Counted from the stretch's first letter, positions 1-5,493 are shown. The stretch: DNA of 5,493 nucleotides from an uncultured bacterium (GCA_903872005.1 CAIQJD010000277.1:1-5493), one strand, 5' to 3'. Numbers and translations: made by a program. The notes: generated from the letters alone by a model not told the origin.

Positions 1-578
1 GCGAACGCTTCTTGAGATTACAGGAATACTGGCCCCCTAAAGTCGTGGCAACGGAGAACCATCCTCCAAACTTGCGCTTGGCCGGCCTGCGGCTCGCGCC
101 CCTGGGAGTTCAAATCGTTGATGTTCGATTGGCGGACAACGGCCCTATGCCTTTTGGGGACGGCGAGTTTGACCTGGCGCTGAATCGCCATTCTGGCTTC
201 AACCCGGCTGAAGTAGCCCGCATTCTCGCGCCCGGCGGCGTATTCCTGACCGAGCAAGTGCATGGCCTGTGGGCGCAAGACTTATTAGTGGCATTTGGCG
301 CAAAACCGCAATGGCCGTGGGCTACTTCAGAGTGGTATGCGCCGCGACTGAAGGCGGCCGGCTTGACCATCGTTCTGGCAGAGGAATGGGCCGGCCAGTT
401 CATCTTCAAAGATGTGGGCGCAATTGTCTACTATCTGAAAGCGGTTCCATGGCTCGTACCGGGATTCTCCGTGGAAACGCACTCCGACTGCTTGCTCATA
501 CTGCAACGCCGGCTTGAAAGGGGCGACAGCTTGGCCTTCTCGGCAAGAGAATATCTGATTGAGGCGTCCAAGCAGTAG
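1..578 (+). CDS. Class I SAM-dependent methyltransferase, C-terminal part (5' end outside window)
   Basis: The reading frame is open from the left edge (first full codon at 3, reading Glu-Arg-Phe-Leu) to a TAG at 576-578, giving about 191 visible residues. What shows the fold: VVATENHPPNL fits the end of strand beta-2 with its acidic SAM-ribose contact, MPFGDGEFDLALNRH fits the motif II/III region of type-11 methyltransferases, and EVARILAPGGVFLTEQV is the typical 'vLrPGG' strand and loop after it. The glycine-rich motif I should lie immediately upstream, with the visible ER probably its tail, so most of the missing part is a short N-terminus. A TTG at 12 could be read as a start but would remove motif I, so I treat the gene as cut by the window. 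The family transfers a methyl group from SAM in the cytosol; nothing visible identifies the acceptor. No functional link to the downstream genes is seen. Confidence 0.85.
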   Translation, partial: ERFLRLQEYWPPKVVATENHPPNLRLAGLRLAPLGVQIVDVRLADNGPMPFGDGEFDLALNRHSGFNPAEVARILAPGGVFLTEQVHGLWAQDLLVAFGAKPQWPWATSEWYAPRLKAAGLTIVLAEEWAGQFIFKDVGAIVYYLKAVPWLVPGFSVETHSDCLLILQRRLERGDSLAFSAREYLIEASKQ

Positions 579-604
579 GACCAGCCCCTTGGCCCCCCGC
601 TTCC

Positions 605-621
605 GCCGGCACAGCGCCGGC
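605..621 (+). terminator. Possible weak terminator hairpin after the methyltransferase
   Basis: GCCGGC at 605-610 and 616-621 can pair around the loop ACAGC, 27 bases after the methyltransferase stop. Only a pyrimidine-rich stretch (CTTCCTTCC), not a clean T run, follows. GCCGGC is very common in this window, so the pairing could be accidental. Confidence 0.25.
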
Positions 622-654
622 TTCCTTCCAGGTGATGTCGAAGCCATCGCAAGG

Positions 655-722
655 GTCATGCTGAACGAAGCGAAGCATCTCTTGCGCCACGTTAGAGACC
701 CTTCACTGCGTTCAGGGTGACA
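655..722. repeat. Degenerate intergenic inverted-repeat element (CHPERSEG type)
   Basis: The ends are imperfect inverted copies: 655-667 (GTCATGCTGAACG) matches the reverse complement of 709-721 (GTCACCCTGAACG) at 11 of 13 positions. An inner dyad ATGCT/AGCAT (658-662 and 674-678) flanks the repeated GAACGAAGCGAAGC. Read on the minus strand, the element gives the spurious peptide CHPERSEGSL...RCFASFSMT, a well-known signature of short dispersed intergenic repeats annotated by mistake as protein in many bacterial genomes. It lies in non-coding sequence between the methyltransferase and the riboswitch promoter. A related fragment (TTCTGGAATGAC, about 756-767) may be another piece of the same repeat family. 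Copy number elsewhere in the genome cannot be seen here. Confidence 0.65.
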
Positions 723-787
723 ATCCGTTGCACCGCTTGGTTGCTCCTTCACGATTCTGGAATGACGCCGGCCTCCTTTGGCGCAAA

Positions 788-815
788 TTGACATCCGCCC
801 CATTCCGCCTATAAT
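788..815 (+). promoter_or_regulatory. Sigma70-type promoter for the FMN riboswitch transcript
   Basis: A perfect -35 box TTGACA (788-793) and a perfect -10 box TATAAT (810-815) are separated by 16 bp. Transcription should start at about 821-823, roughly 15 bases before the first riboswitch helix, which is the layout expected of a riboswitch leader. Confidence 0.85.
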
Positions 816-836
816 ACTCCCAACAACCTGATACAA

Positions 837-977
837 GCCTTCAGGGCAGGGTGAGGCGCTTCTGCGCCAATTCCCGATCGGCGGTATGGCGACTTCCATC
901 GCTCAGCCCGCAAGCCAGTCTACTGGCAGACCCGGTGCGATGCCGGGGCCGACGGTATAGTCCGGATGAGAGAAGGC
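837..977 (+). ncRNA. FMN riboswitch aptamer (RFN element)
   Basis: The six-helix RFN aptamer is recognisable by its conserved blocks in order: GGGCAGGGTGA (844-854), AATTCCCGATCGGCGGT (869-885), AGCCCGCAAGC (905-915), AGACCCGGTGCGATGCCGGG (928-947), GCCGACGGT (949-957) and AGTCCGGATGAGAGAAGGC (959-977). P1 closes as GCCTTC (837-842) with GAAGGC (972-977). Further visible stems are 889-892/899-902, 914-918/923-927 and 931-935/943-947. An extra hairpin, GGCGC-TTCT-GCGCC (855-868), is inserted in the GTGA/AATT loop. RFN elements bind FMN and turn down riboflavin synthesis or uptake genes. Here the element precedes a transporter permease, so it should lower flavin uptake when FMN is plentiful. 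Confidence 0.95.
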
Positions 978-979
978 GG

Positions 980-1002
980 CCGGCATGTTCCCACATGCCC
1001 GG
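980..1002 (+). promoter_or_regulatory. Hairpin of the riboswitch expression platform
   Basis: CCGGCATGT (980-988) pairs with ACATGC(C)CGG (993-1002) around loop TCCC, with one bulged C. It follows P1 by two bases. Its 3' arm shares bases 998-1002 with a candidate antiterminator arm CCCGGTC (998-1004), which can pair with GACCGGG (1042-1048). Forming one excludes the other, so this hairpin may act as an anti-antiterminator. The structural reading is mine and untested. Confidence 0.55.
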
Positions 1003-1024
1003 TCAGGATGAACCGTCATCCGCA

Positions 1025-1061
1025 GCGCCCTGAAGTCGCGAGACCGGGGCGCTTTTGTTTT
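1025..1061 (+). terminator. Intrinsic terminator controlled by the FMN riboswitch
   Basis: GCGCCC (1025-1030) pairs with GGGCGC (1047-1052), and the stem is followed directly by TTTTGTTTT (1053-1061), a classic factor-independent terminator. It sits between the aptamer and the permease start. The bases 1047-1048 are also part of the alternative helix 998-1004/1042-1048, giving a mutually exclusive antiterminator. This supports transcriptional attenuation: FMN bound, terminator formed, permease off. Confidence 0.85.
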
Positions 1062-1083
1062 GCTCTGCGCCCCCAAGGACGAG

Positions 1084-1917
1084 ATGCTGATGTTGAAACA
1101 AGACGCTCTGACGCCCGAAGCCGGCGCCGCGTCGCGCCCCCGGCCGGCGCGCAAGCGGCGTGGCGGCGCGGCATGGCGCTCGGCCGGCCTGATCGTCGCC
1201 AGCTTGCTGCTGGCCCTGGCGCTGTGGGAGGCGCTGGCCTGGCTGGGCCAATACCCGGCCTACATCTTGCCGACGCCGGCGCGGGTCGCCTCGCGCTTCC
1301 TCAAGCTGGCGGCCGGCGAAATGCTCTGGCTGCACATCCGCATGACGCTGATCGAGGTCTTCGCCGGCCTGGGCCTGGGCATGGCCGTCGCCTTTCTGCT
1401 CGGCTACGGCATCGCCCGCTGGCGCGGCCTGGAGCGCATCCTCTCGCCCTACATCGTCGCCTCGCAGGCCATCCCCATCATCGCCCTGGCCCCGCTGCTG
1501 GTGATCTGGTTCGGCTTCGGGCCGCTCTCCAAGATCGTCGTCTGCGCCCTGGTGGTCTTCTTCCCGCTGCTGGTCAATACCATCGTCGGGCTGCGCTCGG
1601 TGGAGCGCGACCTGCGCGATCTGATGCGCTCCCTGGAGGCGACACGCTGGCAGACGTTCCGCTATCTGGAGCTGCCGGCGGCCCTGCCGGTGCTCTTCGG
1701 CGGCCTCAAGATCGGCGTCACCCTGGCCGTCGTCGGCGCAGTGGTGGGCGAATTCGTCGGGGCCGACCGGGGATTGGGCTTCCTGGTCAATCTGGGGCGC
1801 GGCCTGCTGGATACGCCGCTGATGTTCGCGGCTATCTTCCTGTTGGTCATCATCGCCCTGCTGCTGTATGGGCTGGTGGCGCTGTTGGAAAGCGCCTTGC
1901 TCGCTTGGCGTGAGTGA
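1084..1917 (+). CDS. ribX: ABC transporter permease, RibX-like (SsuC/ThiX/TauC family), FMN-riboswitch controlled
   Basis: This is a 277-residue inner-membrane permease with a basic N-terminus (RPRPARKRR, about 18-26) and six hydrophobic segments near 34-54, 90-110, 122-143, 150-172, 205-225 and 245-268. Residues 185-210 (EATRWQTFRYLELPAALP, then the G of FGGLKIG) form the cytoplasmic EAA loop that docks the ATPase of binding-protein-dependent transporters, as in SsuC, TauC and ThiX. The substrate is inferred from the upstream FMN riboswitch: RibX permeases with such leaders are known from Chloroflexus and act with the binding protein RibY in riboflavin uptake. No ATPase or binding-protein gene follows, and the next gene is convergent, so partners must be encoded elsewhere. 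The frame extends to a TTG at 1060, but that codon lies in the terminator T-run, so I prefer ATG 1084 with AAGGA at 1075-1079; ATG 1090 is also possible. A thiamine-precursor or sulfonate substrate is a less likely alternative. Confidence 0.85.
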   Translation: MLMLKQDALTPEAGAASRPRPARKRRGGAAWRSAGLIVASLLLALALWEALAWLGQYPAYILPTPARVASRFLKLAAGEMLWLHIRMTLIEVFAGLGLGMAVAFLLGYGIARWRGLERILSPYIVASQAIPIIALAPLLVIWFGFGPLSKIVVCALVVFFPLLVNTIVGLRSVERDLRDLMRSLEATRWQTFRYLELPAALPVLFGGLKIGVTLAVVGAVVGEFVGADRGLGFLVNLGRGLLDTPLMFAAIFLLVIIALLLYGLVALLESALLAWRE

Positions 1918-1935
1918 GGGGAGGGGATGAACTGC

Positions 1936-1962
1936 AGGGGCGCGGAGAACGCAGAGTTCAGA
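1936..1962. repeat. Possible dispersed intergenic repeat fragment (CGCGGAGAACGCAGAG type)
   Basis: The stretch with GGGGCGCGGAGAACGCAGAG resembles the short purine-rich repeats whose minus-strand reading gives peptides like SLCVLCASAPLR in many genomes; here the minus strand reads ELCVLRAPAVHP. The match is degenerate and recalled from memory, not aligned. Confidence 0.3.
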
Positions 1963-2013
1963 GAGGAAGGGCAAGCGGCCCAAGGATTCTCGTTCCCTCT
2001 ACGTCTCTAACCT

Positions 2014-2030
2014 GAAAATGGGGCATTTTC
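2014..2030. other. Perfect 7-bp AT-rich hairpin
   Basis: GAAAATG (2014-2020) pairs perfectly with CATTTTC (2024-2030) around GGG. It lies about 100 bases after the permease stop. A second small hairpin, GCTCC-CAA-GGAGC, follows at 2043-2055. Neither is followed by a T run, so a terminator role is uncertain. I see no gene in the 1918-2143 stretch. Confidence 0.35.
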
Positions 2031-2143
2031 GTAGTCTATGGCGCTCCCAAGGAGCATTGGGGTCTGCGGTGATAACCATTCACGCGTACCGTCAATGTGC
2101 GACTTTGAAATAACTCTGCAAACACAACCTCCCCGGCGCGCCA

Positions 2144-2180
2144 CGCGAAGACAGGCGGCCCAAGTCCGCCTGTCTTCGTG
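2144..2180. terminator. Strong inverted repeat between convergent permease and kbl, probable bidirectional terminator
   Basis: CGAAGACAGGCGG (2146-2158) and CCGCCTGTCTTCG (2166-2178) are perfectly complementary over 13 bp around the loop CCCAAGT, and the stem can be extended by a G-T and a C-G pair to 2144/2180. It begins 16 bases beyond the kbl stop and is the only strong stem between the two convergent genes. There is no clear T run on either side, so it may stop transcription imperfectly or mainly protect the 3' ends. Confidence 0.65.
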
Positions 2181-2195
2181 AATCTCTCGGTGTGC

Positions 2196-3380
<1,185 letters not shown>

Positions 3381-3385
3381 GGTGA

Positions 3386-3393
3386 TCCTTCCT
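3386..3393 (-). promoter_or_regulatory. Ribosome binding site of kbl
   Basis: Read on the minus strand, AGGAAGGA lies five bases before the ATG at 3380. It is the strongest Shine-Dalgarno sequence in the window and supports independent translation of kbl within the tdh-kbl transcript. Confidence 0.8.
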
Positions 3394-3415
3394 CTCTACG
3401 CTTCCTCGCGCGGCG

Positions 3416-4393
3416 TTATAGCTTCCCTTGGGCGTGTCGCTTGCTCAAAACGGTCAGCATATCATCGGTCATGCCTTCCAGGTCATAGGCCGGCTTCCAG
3501 CCCCACTCCTGGCGGGCCGCCGTATCATCAATCGAGCGCGGCCACGAATCGGCGATAGCCTGGCGGAAGTCGGGCTGATAGTCGCAGACGAATTCGGGGA
3601 TGCGCTTCTTAATGCTGGCAGCCAGTTCGCCGGCCGAGAAGCTCATCGCCGCCAGATTGAAGTCGGCGTGATGCTTGAGCTTGCCCGGGTCGGCCTGCAT
3701 CAGATCAATGGTCGCCTTGATCGCGTCGGGCATATACATCATCGGCAGGACCGTATTCTCGCGCACGAAACAGGTGTAGCGCTTGAACTTGACGGCGTCG
3801 TAGTAGATCGCCACGGCGTAGTCGGTCGTCCCGCCGCCGGGCAGCGTCTCATTGCTAATGATGCCAGGGTAACGCACGCCGCGCACGTCCACGCCGAACC
3901 GCCGGAAGTAATAGTCGCACAGCATCTCGCCGGCGACTTTGGTGACGCCGTACATGGTCGAGGGGCGCAGGATCGTCTCCTGGGGCGTCTGATCCTTGGG
4001 CGTGTCCGGCCCAAAGGCGGCCATGGAACTGGGGCAAAAGACGCGCGTCAGCTTGCGCTCGCGCGCCGCTTCCAGCACATTGTACAGGCCGTTGATGTTG
4101 ACATCCCAGCACATCTGCGGGTTCTTCTCACCCACGGCCGAAAGAATAGCCGCCATGTGATACACGGTATCAATCCGGTACTTGTCCAGGGCGGCATCCA
4201 AAGAGGCGCGGTCGCAGACGTTGACGGTCTCGAACGGGCCGGCGGCGCGTAGGGCGTCGCCAGGAGCGGTACGGTGGCCGCCGGCAACCACATTCTCGCT
4301 GCCATACAGCTTGCGTAGCGCCACGACCAGCTCCGAGCCGATCTGGCCGACCGCGCCGGTGACCAAGATGCGCTGCATTTTACCCGAAGACAT
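3416..4393 (-). CDS. tdh: L-threonine 3-dehydrogenase, SDR (NAD-dependent epimerase-like) type
   Basis: The 325-residue protein oxidises L-threonine with NAD to 2-amino-3-ketobutyrate, the substrate of the next gene, kbl. It belongs to the extended short-chain dehydrogenase type of TDH (as in Flavobacterium, Thermoplasma and animals), not the zinc-dependent E. coli type. Visible: the Rossmann motif G13-x-x-G16-x-x-G19 in ILVTGAVGQIGSEL, PSSMAAFGP (121-129), the catalytic Tyr148-x-x-x-Lys152 in MYGVTK, RYPGIIS (174-180), GGGTTDYAV (187-194) and the C-terminal SWPRSIDDTAARQEWGW (283-299), all typical of this subfamily. I choose ATG 4393, with AAGGGAGAG (4401-4409) seven bases upstream; the internal Met6 codon (4378) has only a weak site. 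It is the first gene of an operon with its own promoter at 4467-4495 and a dyad in the leader. The start places a short MSSGK before the Rossmann strand, as is common. Confidence 0.95.
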   Translation of the reverse strand: MSSGKMQRILVTGAVGQIGSELVVALRKLYGSENVVAGGHRTAPGDALRAAGPFETVNVCDRASLDAALDKYRIDTVYHMAAILSAVGEKNPQMCWDVNINGLYNVLEAARERKLTRVFCPSSMAAFGPDTPKDQTPQETILRPSTMYGVTKVAGEMLCDYYFRRFGVDVRGVRYPGIISNETLPGGGTTDYAVAIYYDAVKFKRYTCFVRENTVLPMMYMPDAIKATIDLMQADPGKLKHHADFNLAAMSFSAGELAASIKKRIPEFVCDYQPDFRQAIADSWPRSIDDTAARQEWGWKPAYDLEGMTDDMLTVLSKRHAQGKL

Positions 4394-4400
4394 AGGCTAA

Positions 4401-4409
4401 CTCTCCCTT
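4401..4409 (-). promoter_or_regulatory. Ribosome binding site of tdh, decides the start
   Basis: AAGGGAGAG on the minus strand ends seven bases before the ATG at 4393. The second in-frame ATG at 4378 lacks a comparable site, so translation most likely begins at 4393. Confidence 0.75.
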
Positions 4410-4442
4410 GTGTAGACTATGAAAGCGATAGAGGCCAAGTGT

Positions 4443-4458
4443 GGAGAGCATACTCTCC
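4443..4458 (-). promoter_or_regulatory. Candidate operator dyad in the tdh leader
   Basis: GGAGAG (4443-4448) and CTCTCC (4453-4458) form a perfect 6-bp inverted repeat around CATA. The dyad starts about nine bases past the -10 box, so it covers roughly +2 to +17 of the predicted transcript. This is a usual repressor position and an attractive site for a local or threonine-responsive regulator. No regulator gene is visible, and the sequence could instead form a small leader hairpin. Confidence 0.45.
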
Positions 4459-4466
4459 GGGCCAGT

Positions 4467-4495
4467 ATTATACCCTGCCTTGCAGATTTCCTCAA
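4467..4495 (-). promoter_or_regulatory. Sigma70-type promoter of the tdh-kbl operon
   Basis: On the minus strand, a -35 box TTGAGG (4495-4490, four of six consensus) and a perfect -10 box TATAAT (4472-4467) are separated by 17 bp. Transcription would start near 4460, about 65 bases before the tdh ATG. Confidence 0.75.
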
Positions 4496-4563
4496 GCTGT
4501 AGTATGCTTGCTTTTGAGAATTCAAGCACGATCCGACGTCACCATATCCCAAATGACGCTCAT

Positions 4564-4576
4564 CACGCAGTGCGTG
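4564..4576 (+). promoter_or_regulatory. Candidate operator palindrome upstream of the PIN gene
   Basis: CACGCA-G-TGCGTG is a perfect 6-bp inverted repeat with a one-base centre, ending eight bases before the Shine-Dalgarno of the PIN gene. Toxin-antitoxin operons are usually autoregulated through such palindromes. I see no good sigma70 boxes in 4496-4563 on this strand; the weak candidates are TTGAGA (4514-4519) and CATATC (4543-4548), with too wide a spacing. Confidence 0.4.
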
Positions 4577-4583
4577 CTCACTC

Positions 4584-4589
4584 TGGAGG
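4584..4589 (+). promoter_or_regulatory. Ribosome binding site of the PIN gene, supports TTG start
   Basis: TGGAGG lies ten bases before the TTG at 4600. The in-frame TAG at 4591-4593 rules out any start further upstream, so TTG 4600 is the only start that keeps the catalytic N-terminal strand. Confidence 0.65.
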
Positions 4590-4599
4590 CTAGCCAACA

Positions 4600-5073
4600 T
4601 TGACGAAGGTCCATCGCGTTTACCCAGACACGTCGGTACTGGGCGGCTGCTTCGACCCGGAGTTTGCTCGCTGGTCGAACGCGCTGATCGCGGACTTTCG
4701 TGCTGATCGCTTGCGGCCGGTTATCTCGGAACTCATCATGGCTGAATGCGCTGATGCTCCGCCGGCCATTCAGGAATTGCTTGCTGATATTCTTGCACTG
4801 AAGCCAGAGATCATTGCGGTTACTCCCGAGGCGCTCACTTTAGCAGATGGTTATGAGCAACATGGTATCGTGACGCCGAAGTTCTATGCTGACGGCATTC
4901 ACATCGCGCTCGCGACAATAGCCGAGGTTGATCTTCTGGTCAGTTGGAATTTCAAACACATCGTCCGTTACGATAAGATCCGGCTCTTCACCGCTGTGAA
5001 CTTGGAGCGGGGCTACAGACCGTTGACCATTTACTCGCCACTGGAGGTCGCCAGCAGCGATAGTGTACCATGA
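4600..5073 (+). CDS. PIN-domain protein, VapC-like putative RNase toxin
   Basis: The 157-residue protein has the order of acidic residues of a PIN-domain ribonuclease: Asp10 in the first strand (VYPDTSVLGG), Glu44/Glu49 in ISELIMAEC, Asp98 in YADGIHIALATIAEVDLLVSWNFKHIV, with Asp111 and Asn117 in the last active-site segment. PIN proteins of this type bind Mg or Mn at these carboxylates and cut RNA, often tRNA or mRNA, as toxins of type II toxin-antitoxin pairs. It starts with TTG at 4600, forced by an in-frame TAG at 4591. The stop overlaps the next gene by ATGA, showing tight translational coupling. By eye the gene is less GC-rich than its neighbours, consistent with a mobile module. Target RNA is unknown and toxicity is inferred. 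It could also be a non-toxic PIN nuclease, though the coupled small partner argues against that. Confidence 0.8.
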   Translation: MTKVHRVYPDTSVLGGCFDPEFARWSNALIADFRADRLRPVISELIMAECADAPPAIQELLADILALKPEIIAVTPEALTLADGYEQHGIVTPKFYADGIHIALATIAEVDLLVSWNFKHIVRYDKIRLFTAVNLERGYRPLTIYSPLEVASSDSVP

Positions 5074-5261
5074 GAAAGAATACTGTGATCAAGGCCGTTG
5101 AGACTGTACGGCGCATCCGCGACATGCAGTCTGAGCAAACACGCGGTAAGGCGCCGGCCGAGCGCATCGCGTTCTATCGAGCTAAATCCCGCGAAATGCA
5201 GGCGCTTCTGCAAGAGCGGCTTGCCGACATGCACATCGTTGATACAGAGCGATCCAACTGA
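5070..5261 (+). CDS. Small charged helical protein coupled to the PIN gene, putative antitoxin
   Basis: The 63-residue product (starting MRKNTVIKAVETV) is rich in Arg, Glu, Lys and Ala and looks almost wholly alpha-helical, with a predicted helix near 5-24, a break at GKAPAER (26-32) and a second amphipathic helix near 33-56 (IAFYRAKSREMQALLQERL). It shows no ribbon-helix-helix, AbrB or Phd signature that I can identify. Small proteins with an 'RRIRD...EQ...P.ERI.F' pattern are, from memory, often found immediately beside PIN genes and usually left as hypothetical. The ATG overlaps the PIN stop by ATGA and has no good ribosome site of its own (the nearest GGAGG is over 20 bases away), so translation depends on the PIN gene. 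Function as antitoxin is an inference from this coupling and size. Confidence 0.7.
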   Translation: MRKNTVIKAVETVRRIRDMQSEQTRGKAPAERIAFYRAKSREMQALLQERLADMHIVDTERSN

Positions 5262-5283
5262 GCGCCGGCCGCGACTTCTCTCT

Positions 5284-5288
5284 GGGAG
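5284..5288 (+). promoter_or_regulatory. Ribosome binding site of the SDR gene
   Basis: GGGAG lies eight bases before the ATG at 5297. It supports that start, which also places the Rossmann strand at the expected distance from the N-terminus. No promoter boxes are visible in the 35-base gap after the small protein. Confidence 0.6.
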
Positions 5289-5296
5289 ACGTTAGC

Positions 5297-5493
5297 ATGG
5301 ATCTGGGCTTGAACGGCAAAGTGGCGCTGGTGACGGCGTCCAGCAAGGGGATTGGCAAAGCCATCGCGGCCGGCCTGGCGCAAGAGGGGGCGCGTCTCAG
5401 CCTGTGCGCCCGCGACGCGACAACACTGACGGCGACCGCCGCCGAGCTGCGCGACGGCGGCGCGCAGGTCCTCGCCGCCGTCGGCGACGTCAA
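5297..5493 (+). CDS. SDR family oxidoreductase, N-terminal part (3' end outside window)
   Basis: Sixty-five codons are visible and the frame is open at the right edge. The N-terminus reads LNGKVALVTASSKGIGKAIA, the NAD(P)-binding first strand and turn of classical short-chain dehydrogenases. The consensus TGxxxGIG appears as TASSKGIG, with Ala for the first Gly, a variant known in a subset of SDRs often labelled 3-oxoacyl-ACP reductase-like. Next, SLCARD (35-40) fits the second strand, and the Arg in this loop suggests NADP preference. The visible end, AVGDV, fits the adenine-ring-binding Asp-Val of strand four. The catalytic Ser-Tyr-Lys lies beyond the window, so the substrate cannot be judged. 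It may be read through from the PIN pair 35 bases upstream. Confidence 0.9.
   Translation, partial: MDLGLNGKVALVTASSKGIGKAIAAGLAQEGARLSLCARDATTLTATAAELRDGGAQVLAAVGDV

Noticed and set aside
327..899. A 190-codon minus-strand frame containing CHPERSEGSL
   Set aside because: It runs through the intergenic repeat, the promoter and part of the riboswitch and is antisense to the methyltransferase. The peptide is a known artefact of the repeat.
1060..1083. TTG at 1060 as the permease start
   Set aside because: It lies within the T run of the riboswitch terminator and has no Shine-Dalgarno in front, while ATG 1084 and 1090 follow AAGGA.
966..1913. A 315-codon plus-strand frame overlapping the riboswitch and the permease
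   Set aside because: It starts within the aptamer, and its Arg/Pro/Gly-rich product is the shadow of a GC-rich gene; the permease frame has clear membrane segments and an EAA loop.
1003..1983. A 326-codon minus-strand frame antisense to the permease
   Set aside because: The product is an Asp/Gln/Arg-rich low-complexity string, typical of the complementary strand of a GC-rich membrane protein gene.
1975..2164. Direct repeat GCGGCCCAAG at 1975-1984 and 2155-2164
   Set aside because: Only ten bases of GC-rich sequence are shared, with no similarity in the flanks; the second copy is part of the terminator stem and loop.
3428..4252. A 274-codon plus-strand frame antisense to tdh
   Set aside because: Shadow of tdh, with no recognisable motifs, while tdh has Rossmann and YxxxK motifs.
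4397..4600. A 67-codon minus-strand frame in the tdh/PIN intergenic region
   Set aside because: It covers the tdh promoter, the dyad and the PIN ribosome site, and shows no family features.

Overview
The window looks like a piece of a GC-rich bacterial chromosome, most likely a member of the Chloroflexota or a similar environmental lineage. The clues are an FMN riboswitch driving an ABC permease of the RibX type, an SDR-type threonine dehydrogenase paired with a KBL ligase, strong use of the hexamer GCCGGC, and intergenic repeats of the kind that give the spurious peptide CHPERSEG. The taxonomic call is an inference and no marker gene is present.

Left part (1-1917, plus strand): the C-terminal part of a class I SAM-dependent methyltransferase enters from the left and ends at 578. 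A 258-base intergenic stretch follows, holding a degenerate inverted-repeat element (655-722). A near-consensus sigma70 promoter (788-815) then transcribes an FMN riboswitch aptamer (837-977), its expression platform with an intrinsic terminator (about 1025-1061), and a six-helix ABC transporter permease (1084-1917). This permease is most simply a RibX-like riboflavin or flavin-precursor uptake component, but no ATPase or substrate-binding protein gene lies beside it.

Middle (1918-4393): a 278-base gap contains small hairpins and ends in a strong 13-bp perfect inverted repeat (core 2146-2178) between convergent genes. On the minus strand lies a two-gene threonine catabolic operon, tdh (4393 to 3416) then kbl (3380 to 2196). 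The two enzymes convert L-threonine to 2-amino-3-ketobutyrate and then to glycine plus acetyl-CoA. A good promoter (4467-4495) and a 16-bp dyad just downstream of its -10 box suggest a regulated operon.

Right part (4394-5493, plus strand): a divergent intergenic region separates tdh from a TTG-started PIN-domain protein (4600-5073). It overlaps by ATGA a 63-residue charged, helical small protein (5070-5261), a toxin-antitoxin-like pair in toxin-first order. The window ends in the N-terminal 65 codons of a short-chain dehydrogenase/reductase (5297 onwards).

The observations most worth follow-up are the lone riboswitch-controlled permease, the PIN/small-protein pair, the candidate tdh operator, and the roughly eight-fold excess of GCCGGC.
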